The translations under genes and the position numbers were made by a program. 64,000 bases of DNA from Blautia caecimuris. GTDB taxonomy: Bacteria > Bacillota > Clostridia > Lachnospirales > Lachnospiraceae. Location: contig NZ_JANJZT010000019.1 in NCBI RefSeq assembly GCF_024622975.1, positions 21,014-85,013 of the forward strand, written 5' to 3'. How positions within the stretch are numbered: the stretch's first letter is position 1; the number at the start of each line of letters is the position of its first letter. Below, piece by piece: positions 41,377 through 49,801 of this stretch. The notes beneath the pieces are model-generated. The model searched no databases and was not told where the DNA came from. It saw nothing but the letters and a program-made list of their open reading frames with translations.

Positions 41377-43872
41377 ATGAGTGAATTTCTGAAAGAAAAC
41401 CGGGAGAGAATTCTGGAAGGTTATAAAAAAATAAAAGAACAGTTTCCCGGTGTATTTGAGGAGACAGATAAACAAATAGAAAAGCAGGAGCCGGAAACGG
41501 CTCTTGCTTTGAAATATCTTTATATGACAATGCCCTGCAGCGATATAGGGAATTATTCTTTTAAGGTATTTCTTGATTATGCAGAGAACAGTGTAAGGCT
41601 GTGGAAAGAAGCGGAAGGTGTCAGATCTCTTCCGGAAGATATTTTTCTGAATTACGTGCTGTATCACAGAGTGAATGAAGAAGAGATCGCGCCCTGCAGA
41701 GAATTATTCCATAACGAGATCAGAAGCTTTATGGAAGAGAACGAAAAGCTTTCTCTTATGGACGGATGCAGCAGAAAAGATTTTGCCATTGAGGTAAATT
41801 ACTGGTGCGCGCAGGAGGCTACTTATCATTGTACAGACGACAGAACACTTTCTGCTCTTACTGTTTACAGAAGAGGAAACGGCCGCTGTGGAGAGGAATC
41901 TGTATTTACGGTAAATGCCATGAGGAGTGTGGGGATTCCGGCACGCCAGGTATATGCGCCAAAGTGGTCGCACTGCGATGACAATCATGCCTGGGTAGAA
42001 ATCTGGAATGATGGAAAGTGGTATTTTCTGGGAGCCTGTGAACCTCTTCCGATCCTGAATAAGGGATGGTTTACAAATGCCTCTTCAAGAGCAATGATGG
42101 TTCATTCCCGCTGGTTTGATCCGGCTTCTTCTGATGAGGAAACCATTGGAAAAGACGGAATGGTGACAATGCTCAATGAGCTTTCACGGTATGCAGAGGT
42201 CACAGAATTTACAGTGGAAGTATGCGATAAAGACGGCGAACCGGTTCAGGGCGCAGAGATATCCTTCCAGGTTCTGAACTATGCGGAATTATCTCCTGTT
42301 GCAGAGGGAGTTACTGACAAAGCCGGAAAATGCAGGTTCACAACCGGTCTGGGAAGTCTGGCCGTACAGGTTTCCTGTGGGGAATTCTGTGAATGTGTAT
42401 TTGCTGATACAAGAGAACAAAAAGAAATCAAAGTTACTCTTGGAGAAAATTCCAGACAGGAAAACATCTGGAAAGAAATTGACATGATCGCTCCGGTGGA
42501 TACTCCGATAAATACAGATATGCCTACGCCGGAACAGACGGCAGAGGGAAATATCCGACTGGAAAAAGCGTCTGCAAAGAGAATAGCAAAGACAGAAAAC
42601 CGGGTAAATCCTGAATGTGAAAAATTCCTTCAGAATGTGTCTGAGTCAGACTGCGAGGAAAGTACTCTGAGAGCAGAGCTTCTTGAAACACTTACAGAAA
42701 AAGACAGAACAGACTGTGTGGCAGAGGTTCTGGAAGAGCATCTTGCTTACGCGGCGCCTTATGAGGAAAATATGGAACATTCTGTTTTTGTAAAGTATGT
42801 TCTGAATCCAAGAGTGGATGATGAGGTTCTGATGAAATACAGAGCCGCTGTGGAAGCAGAGTTTTCTGAGGAAGAAAAAGCCGGTTTCCGGGAAGATCCT
42901 GCAGCAATCTGGACCGCTGTTGACAAAAAGATCATTTCTCTTCCGGATAAGGAAAGAGCAAGTGTGATCACCACACCTTCCGGATGCCTGAAAATGGGAG
43001 TGGGAAGTACTCTCTCAAAGAAAATTCTTTTTGTTGCCATTGCAAGAACCCTGGGTATTCCGGCAAGACTGAATCCGGAAGACCGTTCCATGGAATACAG
43101 AAAAGACGGAAGATTTGTTCCTGTCCTTCCGGAGGCAGAAAAGAGCTGCAGCCTTGTACTGAAGTCAGGGGATGGAACTGTATGGAAATATTTCCAGAAC
43201 TGGACAATGGCCAGACTGGAAAATGGAAAATATGTTTCCCTTCGTCTGGGAGGTCTTACATGGCAGGATGATCTTCTGAATGCAGAGCTGGAGCCGGGAG
43301 AGTACAGAATCATTACCTCCAATCGTCTGCCAAACGGAAATATGTTTGCTTATGTATATTATTTTTCAATGGCAGCAGGAGAAAAGAAAGAAATTTCACT
43401 TGTCCTCAGACAGGCAGATCTGGAGGATATGCTTGAAAATATTGAACTTCCTGAATTTGAACTGCGTAAGGATGAAGCCGGCACAGAAAAAGTAAAGGCG
43501 TCTGAGCTTACTGCGGAAGGAAAGCATATTCTTATGTTCCTGGAAGAAAGCAGAGAGCCTACAGAACATATTCTCAATGAAATGATGGAACAGCCGGAAG
43601 CTTTCCGGAAAATCTGCTCCGGTATTATCTTTGTGGTGCAGAGTGAGTCAGCGCTTCAGGATCCCACAATGAAAAAGGCGCTTGCCATGTTCCCGGAAAT
43701 TCAGGTTTATTATGACTGCTTTGCAGACCACATTGAGCTTCTTGGAAGAAGAATGTATGTGGATCATGAAAAACTTCCGCTTATTATTGTAACATCCGGA
43801 AAAATGAATGGAATTTTTGCCACAAGCGGTTATAATGTAGGTACAGGAGATATGCTTCTCAGACTGATGTAG
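41377..43872 (+). CDS. Transglutaminase-like domain protein, large, cytoplasmic
   Basis: An 831-residue protein. Residues about 160-225 are a transglutaminase-like core with RGNGRCGEESVFTVNAMRS (Cys171), a DDNHAWVEIW motif (His204), and Glu222 near the usual Asp position (LGACEPLP). An immunoglobulin-like or carboxypeptidase-regulatory-like domain follows (about 287-345; VEVCDKDGEPVQGAEISFQV). A second transglutaminase-like core near 540-590 (ILFVAIARTLGIPARLNPED) seems to lack the catalytic Cys. The C-terminus (about 700-831) resembles a thioredoxin-like fold. No signal peptide is seen. Related proteins are probably peptidases or amidases. It lies in the fucosidase operon, perhaps for the peptide part of glycopeptides. 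Confidence 0.85.
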   Translation: MSEFLKENRERILEGYKKIKEQFPGVFEETDKQIEKQEPETALALKYLYMTMPCSDIGNYSFKVFLDYAENSVRLWKEAEGVRSLPEDIFLNYVLYHRVNEEEIAPCRELFHNEIRSFMEENEKLSLMDGCSRKDFAIEVNYWCAQEATYHCTDDRTLSALTVYRRGNGRCGEESVFTVNAMRSVGIPARQVYAPKWSHCDDNHAWVEIWNDGKWYFLGACEPLPILNKGWFTNASSRAMMVHSRWFDPASSDEETIGKDGMVTMLNELSRYAEVTEFTVEVCDKDGEPVQGAEISFQVLNYAELSPVAEGVTDKAGKCRFTTGLGSLAVQVSCGEFCECVFADTREQKEIKVTLGENSRQENIWKEIDMIAPVDTPINTDMPTPEQTAEGNIRLEKASAKRIAKTENRVNPECEKFLQNVSESDCEESTLRAELLETLTEKDRTDCVAEVLEEHLAYAAPYEENMEHSVFVKYVLNPRVDDEVLMKYRAAVEAEFSEEEKAGFREDPAAIWTAVDKKIISLPDKERASVITTPSGCLKMGVGSTLSKKILFVAIARTLGIPARLNPEDRSMEYRKDGRFVPVLPEAEKSCSLVLKSGDGTVWKYFQNWTMARLENGKYVSLRLGGLTWQDDLLNAELEPGEYRIITSNRLPNGNMFAYVYYFSMAAGEKKEISLVLRQADLEDMLENIELPEFELRKDEAGTEKVKASELTAEGKHILMFLEESREPTEHILNEMMEQPEAFRKICSGIIFVVQSESALQDPTMKKALAMFPEIQVYYDCFADHIELLGRRMYVDHEKLPLIIVTSGKMNGIFATSGYNVGTGDMLLRLM

Positions 43873-43926
43873 AAGCTGTCCTGAACATATCAATTATTTT
43901 ATCCTAAGAAAAGGGGGATTTTTGAA

Positions 43927-44658
43927 ATGAAATTTTATTGCGGAGAAGACTACAAGGCAATGAGCCGCATTGCAGCAAACATTATTTCTGCACAGATCAT
44001 TATGAAGCCGGACTGTGTTCTGGGACTGGCTACAGGATCTTCACCGGAAGGAACTTATGCTCAGCTTGTAGAATGGTACAAAAAAGGAGATCTGGATTTC
44101 TCTCAGGTTACAAGCGTAAACCTTGACGAGTACAGAGGACTTTCCGGAGATAATGACCAGAGCTATCGTTACTTTATGAACACTCATCTGTTCGATCATG
44201 TAAATATTGATAAGAGCAGAACCTTTGTGCCAAACGGACTGGAGCCGGACAGCGAGAAAGCATGCCGCGAGTATGACGCTGTTGTAGAAGCTACAGGCGG
44301 CGTTGACCTTCAGCTTCTTGGAATCGGACATAACGGACATATCGGTTTTAACGAGCCTGCAAAAGAATTCTGCAAAAATACTCAGTGCGTGGATCTGACA
44401 GAGAGCACCATTGAGGCAAATAAGAGATTCTTTGAGAAAGAAGAGGACGTTCCCCGTCAGGCTTACACCATGGGAATCGGAACCATTATGCGCGCAAAGA
44501 AAATCCTTCTTGTGGCATCCGGCGAAGGCAAGGCAGACATTATTGCAAAAGCATTTACAGGCCCGATCACACCTGAGGTTCCTGCTTCTATCCTTCAGCT
44601 TCACAATGATGTGACAGTTGTATGCGATAAAGCTGCAATGAGCAAGATTAAATTATAA
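43927..44658 (+). CDS. nagB: Glucosamine-6-phosphate deaminase
   Basis: A 243-residue enzyme converting glucosamine 6-phosphate to fructose 6-phosphate and ammonia. It has LGLATGSSPEGTYAQLVEW, SVNLDEYRGL (active-site Asp), GIGHNGHIGFNEPA and a C-terminal LQLHNDVTVVCD. The ATG at 43927 follows AAGGGGG. It is the last gene of the operon, 54 bases behind the transglutaminase-like gene. Its presence implies that the imported glycan yields an amino sugar; NagA is not in this window. Confidence 0.95.
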   Translation: MKFYCGEDYKAMSRIAANIISAQIIMKPDCVLGLATGSSPEGTYAQLVEWYKKGDLDFSQVTSVNLDEYRGLSGDNDQSYRYFMNTHLFDHVNIDKSRTFVPNGLEPDSEKACREYDAVVEATGGVDLQLLGIGHNGHIGFNEPAKEFCKNTQCVDLTESTIEANKRFFEKEEDVPRQAYTMGIGTIMRAKKILLVASGEGKADIIAKAFTGPITPEVPASILQLHNDVTVVCDKAAMSKIKL

Positions 44659-44694
44659 ATATTTCATAAAAATTATAAAGAAAGAACTGGCATG

Positions 44695-44723
44695 ATGACA
44701 TCTGTCTGAAGGTAGAGTATAAT
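44695..44723 (+). promoter_or_regulatory. Promoter of the decarboxylase-gmk-like unit
   Basis: ATGACA (44695-44700), 17 bases, then a perfect TATAAT (44718-44723). It lies about 50 bases before the decarboxylase start. Confidence 0.6.
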
Positions 44724-44771
44724 GGGAACACTTATTACTTTACTGAATCTGCTGTAAAGAAAGGGAGATCA

Positions 44772-46253
44772 ATGGACAGATTATATAAAAAACTGGAAGC
44801 GTATGGGAAATCAGATTTCTATCCCTTCCACATGCCGGGACATAAGAGAAATCCCCTGTCTGTGGCAGGGGATTTTTCTGTACAACAGGATATTACGGAG
44901 ATCAACGGATTTGATAATCTTCATCATCCGGAAACAATTTTAAAGGAAGCACAGGAAAACGCCGCCCGGCTCTATCAGGTACAGGAGAGTTTTTTCTGTA
45001 TCAATGGAAGCACCGGGGCAATTCTGGCAGCCGTATCTGCTGCTGTAAAAAAAGGCGGACATATTTTGATCGCAAGGAACTGTCACAAAGCAGTTTATCA
45101 TGCAGCTTATCTTCGTGATCTGAAGGTTTCCTATATTTATCCACATGAGGATGCAGAACTGGGGATAAACGGAGGAATTTCTCCGCAGCGTGTGGAAAGA
45201 TGCCTTGATGAAAATCCGGATATCGAAGCAGTCCTTCTGACCTCACCTACCTATGATGGAATTGTATCTGATATAAAAACAATTGCAGAGATTACTCACA
45301 GTCATAATATTCCTCTGATCGTAGATGAAGCCCATGGAGCGCATTTTTGTTTTTCTGATTATTTTCCTGTGTCGGCAGCAGAGCTTGGGGCGGATATTGT
45401 GATCCACAGTCTGCATAAAACCCTGCCTTCCATGACTCAGACAGCTCTTCTTCACAGGTGCAGTGAAAGGGTGGACAGAAATCTTCTGGTAAGATTTCTG
45501 GGAATCTATCAGACCAGCAGCCCATCCTATGTTCTTATGGCTTCTATGGATGCCTGTATGTACAAAATAGAACAGGATGGACAGAGGATGTTTGCGGAAT
45601 ATACTGAGAATCTGGAAAGAGCCAGGAAGCGGCTCCGAAAAGGCTCCTGTATCCGGCTTGTGGAGCCGGGAGATCCGGCTATGAATGTATTTGATGCAGA
45701 CAGATCAAAAATCATCCTTTCTACAGTACACAGTAACATGAACGGAAGACAGCTTGCAGAAGTTCTGAGGCAGGACTTCCATCTGGAAATAGAAATGGAA
45801 GCAGAAAATTATGTGATTGCCCTGACTTCTGTGGGCGATACGGAAGAAGGATTTGACAGACTGTGCAGAGCTGTTGAAGAAATTGACAGCCGGGACTCGT
45901 TAAAATACAGTGAGGAAGCTGTTAAAAAAGAAAGGTGCCGATGTGCGGAGCTGAATTCCCTTATGAGAATTTCATGCGCTATGGATGCTTTAAGTGAAAG
46001 ATGTACTCTGGAAGAAAGCATTGGAAGAATATCTGTGGAGTTTGCGTACCTTTATCCTCCGGGAATCCCTCTTGTTGTACCCGGGGAGCAGATTACCGGA
46101 CTCCTGATAAAAAATATGAAAAGATATCTGGAGCAGGGACTGGAGCTCCAGGGGCTCAGTGATATGTCAGACAGTACGATTCTTGTTCTTGCCAGAGATA
46201 CAAGAGAGATCGTACCAAAAAGATCTGAGGGAAAGGTTAAAATACAGGAATAA
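44772..46253 (+). CDS. Orn/Lys/Arg decarboxylase-family PLP enzyme (YaaO-like)
   Basis: A 493-residue fold-type I PLP enzyme. It has FHMPGHKRNP, DITEINGFDNLHHP, GSTGAILAAVSA, VDEAHGAHFCFS and the PLP lysine Lys216 in HSLHKTLPSMTQTALLH. The C-terminal family domain has YPPGIPLVVPGEQI. It resembles B. subtilis YaaO, which also lies at the head of the holB region. The likely reaction is decarboxylation of arginine, lysine or ornithine; the substrate is not certain. The ATG at 44772 follows AGGGAG. Its stop overlaps the next start by one base (TAATG). Confidence 0.93.
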   Translation: MDRLYKKLEAYGKSDFYPFHMPGHKRNPLSVAGDFSVQQDITEINGFDNLHHPETILKEAQENAARLYQVQESFFCINGSTGAILAAVSAAVKKGGHILIARNCHKAVYHAAYLRDLKVSYIYPHEDAELGINGGISPQRVERCLDENPDIEAVLLTSPTYDGIVSDIKTIAEITHSHNIPLIVDEAHGAHFCFSDYFPVSAAELGADIVIHSLHKTLPSMTQTALLHRCSERVDRNLLVRFLGIYQTSSPSYVLMASMDACMYKIEQDGQRMFAEYTENLERARKRLRKGSCIRLVEPGDPAMNVFDADRSKIILSTVHSNMNGRQLAEVLRQDFHLEIEMEAENYVIALTSVGDTEEGFDRLCRAVEEIDSRDSLKYSEEAVKKERCRCAELNSLMRISCAMDALSERCTLEESIGRISVEFAYLYPPGIPLVVPGEQITGLLIKNMKRYLEQGLELQGLSDMSDSTILVLARDTREIVPKRSEGKVKIQE

Positions 46254-46840
46254 TGGGAAAGATTTTTTATATTATGGGAAAGAGTGCTTCCGGTAAGGAC
46301 AGGATTTACTCCATTCTTTCCAAAGACGAGAGCCTTGGACTGAAAAGACTGGTGCTTTATACCACCCGTCCCATACGGGCAGGCGAAGAAAACGGCAGAG
46401 AGTATTATTTTACAGATGAGAATAAGCTGGAGGAATTCCGAAAAACCAACAGGCTGATTGAATCAAGAGCTTATCATACGGTTCACGGAATCTGGACTTA
46501 TTTTACTGCAGATGACGGACAGATCAATCCACAGGGAACAGATTATCTGGGGATCGGAACTCTGGAATCCTACCGTAAAATGAAAGAATATTACGGGGAG
46601 GAAACAGTCTGCCCGATATATATTCAGGTAGAGGACGGAGAACGGCTTCAGAGGGCGCTTATCAGGGAGAAGCAGCAGGAAAATCCCAGGTATGCAGAAA
46701 TGTGCCGCAGGTTTCTGGCAGATCAGGAGGATTTTTCGGAGGAGAATATCCTTGCAGCAGGTATCCGGATCCGGTTCGAAAATGATGATCTGGATAATTG
46801 TGTCAGAAATATTATAAAATATATAAAATCTGTGACATAA
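46253..46840 (+). CDS. Guanylate-kinase-like P-loop protein
   Basis: A 195-residue protein with a guanylate kinase fold. The P-loop MGKSASGKDRI ends GKD where GK-Ser/Thr or GKG is usual in guanylate kinases. The substrate region LYTTRPIRAGEENGREYYFT matches the GMP-binding TTR-P-R-GE-G-Y pattern. It occupies the position that tmk (thymidylate kinase) holds in B. subtilis. It may phosphorylate GMP or another nucleotide. The ATG at 46253 overlaps the stop of the decarboxylase gene. Confidence 0.85.
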   Translation: MGKIFYIMGKSASGKDRIYSILSKDESLGLKRLVLYTTRPIRAGEENGREYYFTDENKLEEFRKTNRLIESRAYHTVHGIWTYFTADDGQINPQGTDYLGIGTLESYRKMKEYYGEETVCPIYIQVEDGERLQRALIREKQQENPRYAEMCRRFLADQEDFSEENILAAGIRIRFENDDLDNCVRNIIKYIKSVT

Positions 46841-46871
46841 GCAAAAACACTTTTTATTAACAGACAAAATA

Positions 46872-46880
46872 TGATATAAT
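46872..46880 (+). promoter_or_regulatory. Extended -10 promoter before holB
   Basis: TGATATAAT at 46872-46880 (TG, one base, TATAAT) lies about 50 bases before the holB start; no good -35 is seen. Confidence 0.5.
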
Positions 46881-46928
46881 GTGATTTATCAGGATAAAGA
46901 TAAACGCGAAAAAGTGAGGTGATTCTGA

Positions 46929-47918
46929 ATGGCTGGTTTTAATAATATTATTGGACATGAAGAAATTATCAGGCATTTAAAGAATGCAATGAAAACAGGG
47001 AAAGTTTCCCATTCTTATATTTTTACCGGAAGACCCGGATCAGGAAAAAAGCTTCTTGCAACAACCTATGCAATGACTCTTCAGTGTGAGCAGGGCGGAA
47101 CAGAACCCTGCCAGAAATGCGACTCATGCAAAAAGGCTATGGGCAAGAATCATCCTGATATCATTATGGTAAATCATGAAAAGCCGGGAACAATCAGTAT
47201 TGATGAGATCAGAGAACAGGTGATTTATGATGTAGCGGTAAAACCATACTGCAGCCCTTATAAAATCTATATTATCCCGGATGCGGAGCTTATGACAGTA
47301 CAGGCCCAGAATGCTCTTTTAAAAACAATTGAGGAGCCGCCTGAGTATGCGGTGATCATGCTGCTTACAAGCAATGCAGACGCAATGCTGCCGACCATTC
47401 AGTCACGCTGCGTCAGACTGGATCTGAAGGTTGTGGATGACAGCCTTGTAAAAAAATATCTGATGGAACGTCTTCATGTGCCGGATTATCAGGCGGAGAT
47501 AGATGCAAGCTTTGCACAGGGAAGTATAGGAAAAGCAAAGGAAGCAGCTACCTCGGAGGAATTTTCCAATATTACACAAAATGCTCTGAAAATCCTGAAA
47601 AATGCAAATTCTATGGAGGTTTATGAGCTGGCGGATGAAATTAAACTTTTATCCGGAGAAAAACAAAGTATCGACGATTATCTGGATATTTTCCAGTTCT
47701 GGTTCAGAGATGTCCTGATGTTTAAGGCGACCAGAGAGATTGATAATCTGGTATTTAAGCAGGAAATTAATTATATCAAGGAACAGGCCAGTCAGCGCTC
47801 CTATGAGAATCTGGAAAAAATCCTGGAGGCACTGGAAAAAACAAAAGTACGTCTCCGTGCCAACGTAAACTTTGAGCTTGCGCTTGAGCTGTTGTTCCTG
47901 ACGATCAGGGAGAGATAG
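46929..47918 (+). CDS. holB: DNA polymerase III subunit delta prime
   Basis: A 329-residue clamp-loader subunit. It has NIIGHEEIIRHLKNAMKTGK, SHSYIFTGRPGSGKKLLATT (P-loop), the zinc-binding CxxCxxC group EPCQKCDSCKK, and AQNALLKTIEEPPEYAVIML with SRC in IQSRCVRLD. It helps load the DnaN clamp at the replication fork. The ATG at 46929 follows AGTGAGGTG. It is followed by ricT after one base. Confidence 0.93.
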   Translation: MAGFNNIIGHEEIIRHLKNAMKTGKVSHSYIFTGRPGSGKKLLATTYAMTLQCEQGGTEPCQKCDSCKKAMGKNHPDIIMVNHEKPGTISIDEIREQVIYDVAVKPYCSPYKIYIIPDAELMTVQAQNALLKTIEEPPEYAVIMLLTSNADAMLPTIQSRCVRLDLKVVDDSLVKKYLMERLHVPDYQAEIDASFAQGSIGKAKEAATSEEFSNITQNALKILKNANSMEVYELADEIKLLSGEKQSIDDYLDIFQFWFRDVLMFKATREIDNLVFKQEINYIKEQASQRSYENLEKILEALEKTKVRLRANVNFELALELLFLTIRER

Positions 47919-47919
47919 A

Positions 47920-48822
47920 ATGACAAAAGTAGTAGGTATCAGATTCCGGAATGTCGGAAAAATATATTATTTTAACCCAAAAGAATATAAAATGAAAATC
48001 GGCGATCATGTGATCGTTGAAACTGCAAGAGGCATAGAGTTCGGAAGAGTAGTGCTTGGGCCAAAAGAAGTGGGAGAGGATGAGGTGATCCATCCTCTGA
48101 AAGAAGTCCTTCGCGTGGCAACTTCTGAAGATGAAGAAAGAGAGAAGCAGAATCGCCAGAAAGAAAAAGAAGCGTTTAAAATCTGCCAGAAAAAAATCAG
48201 GGATCATGGTCTGGAAATGAAACTGATCGATGCAGAATATACCTTTGATAACAACAAAGTTCTGTTTTATTTCACTGCAGACGGAAGAATTGATTTCCGT
48301 CAGCTTGTAAAAGATCTGGCAGCTATTTTTAAAACAAGAATTGAACTTCGCCAGATCGGCGTCCGTGATGAGACAAAAATCCTGGGCGGAATCGGAATCT
48401 GCGGAAGATGTCTGTGCTGTCATACGTATCTTTCTGAATTTGCACCTGTATCGATCAAGATGGCAAAAGAGCAGAATCTTTCTCTGAATCAGACAAAGAT
48501 TTCCGGAGTATGCGGAAGACTGATGTGCTGCCTGAAAAATGAACAGGAAACTTATGAGGAGCTGAACAAAAAGCTTCCTGGAACAGGTGATACGGTGACC
48601 TTGCCAGACGGACTTCAGGGAACTGTTCACAGCGTCAATGTACTGAGACAGCTGGTAAAGGTAATTGTGGAAGTCAATGATGAAAAAGAAATTCAGGAGT
48701 ATCCGGTAGAAGAGCTGAAATTCCGTCCCAGAAAGAAAAAAGTAAAGATTTCTGAAAAGGAAATGAAAGAGCTGGAACGGCTGGAAGATAAAGAAGGAGA
48801 TTCCAAATCTCATGGAAAATAA
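47920..48822 (+). CDS. ricT: RicT/YaaT family protein (PSP1 domain)
   Basis: A 300-residue PSP1-domain protein. It has GVRFR-type VVGIRFRNVGKIYYFNPKEY, VIVETARGIEFGRVVLGPKE, and a Cys-rich stretch ICGRCLCCHTYLSEF with ISGVCGRLMCCLKNE. In B. subtilis RicT forms the Y-complex with YlbF (RicF) and YmcA (RicA), carries Fe-S clusters, and promotes RNase Y processing of mRNA. It is the neighbour of holB there too. The ATG at 47920 lies one base behind the holB stop. The C-terminus is basic and overlaps the next gene. Confidence 0.94.
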   Translation: MTKVVGIRFRNVGKIYYFNPKEYKMKIGDHVIVETARGIEFGRVVLGPKEVGEDEVIHPLKEVLRVATSEDEEREKQNRQKEKEAFKICQKKIRDHGLEMKLIDAEYTFDNNKVLFYFTADGRIDFRQLVKDLAAIFKTRIELRQIGVRDETKILGGIGICGRCLCCHTYLSEFAPVSIKMAKEQNLSLNQTKISGVCGRLMCCLKNEQETYEELNKKLPGTGDTVTLPDGLQGTVHSVNVLRQLVKVIVEVNDEKEIQEYPVEELKFRPRKKKVKISEKEMKELERLEDKEGDSKSHGK

Positions 48823-49567
48823 TCAGCGGGACAGTCTGGTAATGCCGGGGGAACGCGTAGATGATCTCCAAAATGGATATTATGTGATTCAGAATCCGCA
48901 AAAATTCTGTTTTGGAATGGATGCGGTTCTGCTCTCTGGTTTTGCAAAAATAAAAAATGATGAACATGTTCTGGATATGGGAACCGGCACAGGGATTATT
49001 CCTGTTCTTCTGAAAGCAAAGACACCGGGAGGACATTTTACCGGTTTGGAGATACAGGAAGAATGTGCGGAGCTGGCGCAGAGAAGCGTAGCTTATAACG
49101 GTCTGGAACAGGACATTGATATTGTCTGCGGTGATATTAAAGAGGCTGCTGAAATTTTCGGAGCAGCTTCTTTTCATGCGGTAACAAGCAATCCGCCTTA
49201 TATGATCGGACAGCATGGACTGCAGAATCCCTATATGGCAAAGGCGATTGCCAGACACGAAATCCTCTGCACTCTGGAGGATGTGGTCAGTCAGACTGCA
49301 AAGGTGTTAAAGGACAGAGGACGTTTTTATATGGTACACCGGCCGTTTCGGCTGGTAGAAATTTTTCAGGTGCTTACCAGGTATAAACTGGAACCAAAAA
49401 GAATGCAGCTTGTTTATCCCTTTAAAGACCGGGAACCGAATATGGTCCTTATTGAGGCCTTAAAAGGCGGCAATTCAAGGATCACAGTGGAAAAACCTCT
49501 GATCGTTTATGAGAAGCCGGGCGTGTATACAGAAGAGATACTGAAAATCTATGGCCCCGGGGTGTAA
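48812..49567 (+). CDS. tRNA1(Val) A37 N6-methyltransferase-like protein (YabB)
   Basis: A 251-residue SAM-dependent methyltransferase of the TrmN6/YabB type. It has the substrate region VDDLQNGYYVIQNPQKFCFG, SAM motif LDMGTGTGIIPVLL, and the adenine-N6 motif SNPPYM. The ATG at 48812 is behind GAAGGAG and lies 11 bases within the ricT 3' end. In relatives the enzyme modifies A37 of tRNA-Val. It follows ricT in the B. subtilis order. Confidence 0.92.
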   Translation: MENNQRDSLVMPGERVDDLQNGYYVIQNPQKFCFGMDAVLLSGFAKIKNDEHVLDMGTGTGIIPVLLKAKTPGGHFTGLEIQEECAELAQRSVAYNGLEQDIDIVCGDIKEAAEIFGAASFHAVTSNPPYMIGQHGLQNPYMAKAIARHEILCTLEDVVSQTAKVLKDRGRFYMVHRPFRLVEIFQVLTRYKLEPKRMQLVYPFKDREPNMVLIEALKGGNSRITVEKPLIVYEKPGVYTEEILKIYGPGV

Positions 49568-49801
49568 ATCCAGAATCGGAACAGAAATCCGGTTTTGTAT
49601 AGATGACGATATTTATTAACTTCTGGCTAATTATTTTAAATATTAAAATAATTTGTCGGGAAGTTAAGCGCAAACTGACAGTAAGCTTGATAGGGATTTA
49701 AAAGTTCATGATTTATATGTTTATTAAAAAAGGATAAAACAGTTTTTAAATTTACAGATACTGTAAATAAAATCTTAAATTACAAGGAGCGGAGAAGGAA
49801 T
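49568..49801. other. Intergenic stretch with a nested inverted repeat
   Basis: There is no gene here; the GIY-YIG gene and abrB found near this point in B. subtilis are absent. An inverted repeat runs from 49616 to 49667: outer arms TTAACTTC and GAAGTTAA (49616-49623 with 49660-49667), and inner arms of 10 A/T bases (49629-49638 with 49644-49653). It is AT-rich and not followed by a T run, so it is not a clear terminator. Confidence 0.55.

Noticed and set aside
47905..48813. Minus-strand frame of 302 codons opposite ricT
   Set aside because: It covers ricT almost exactly; the plus-strand reading has the PSP1 and Cys-rich motifs, the minus one is Phe/Ser/Leu-rich noise.
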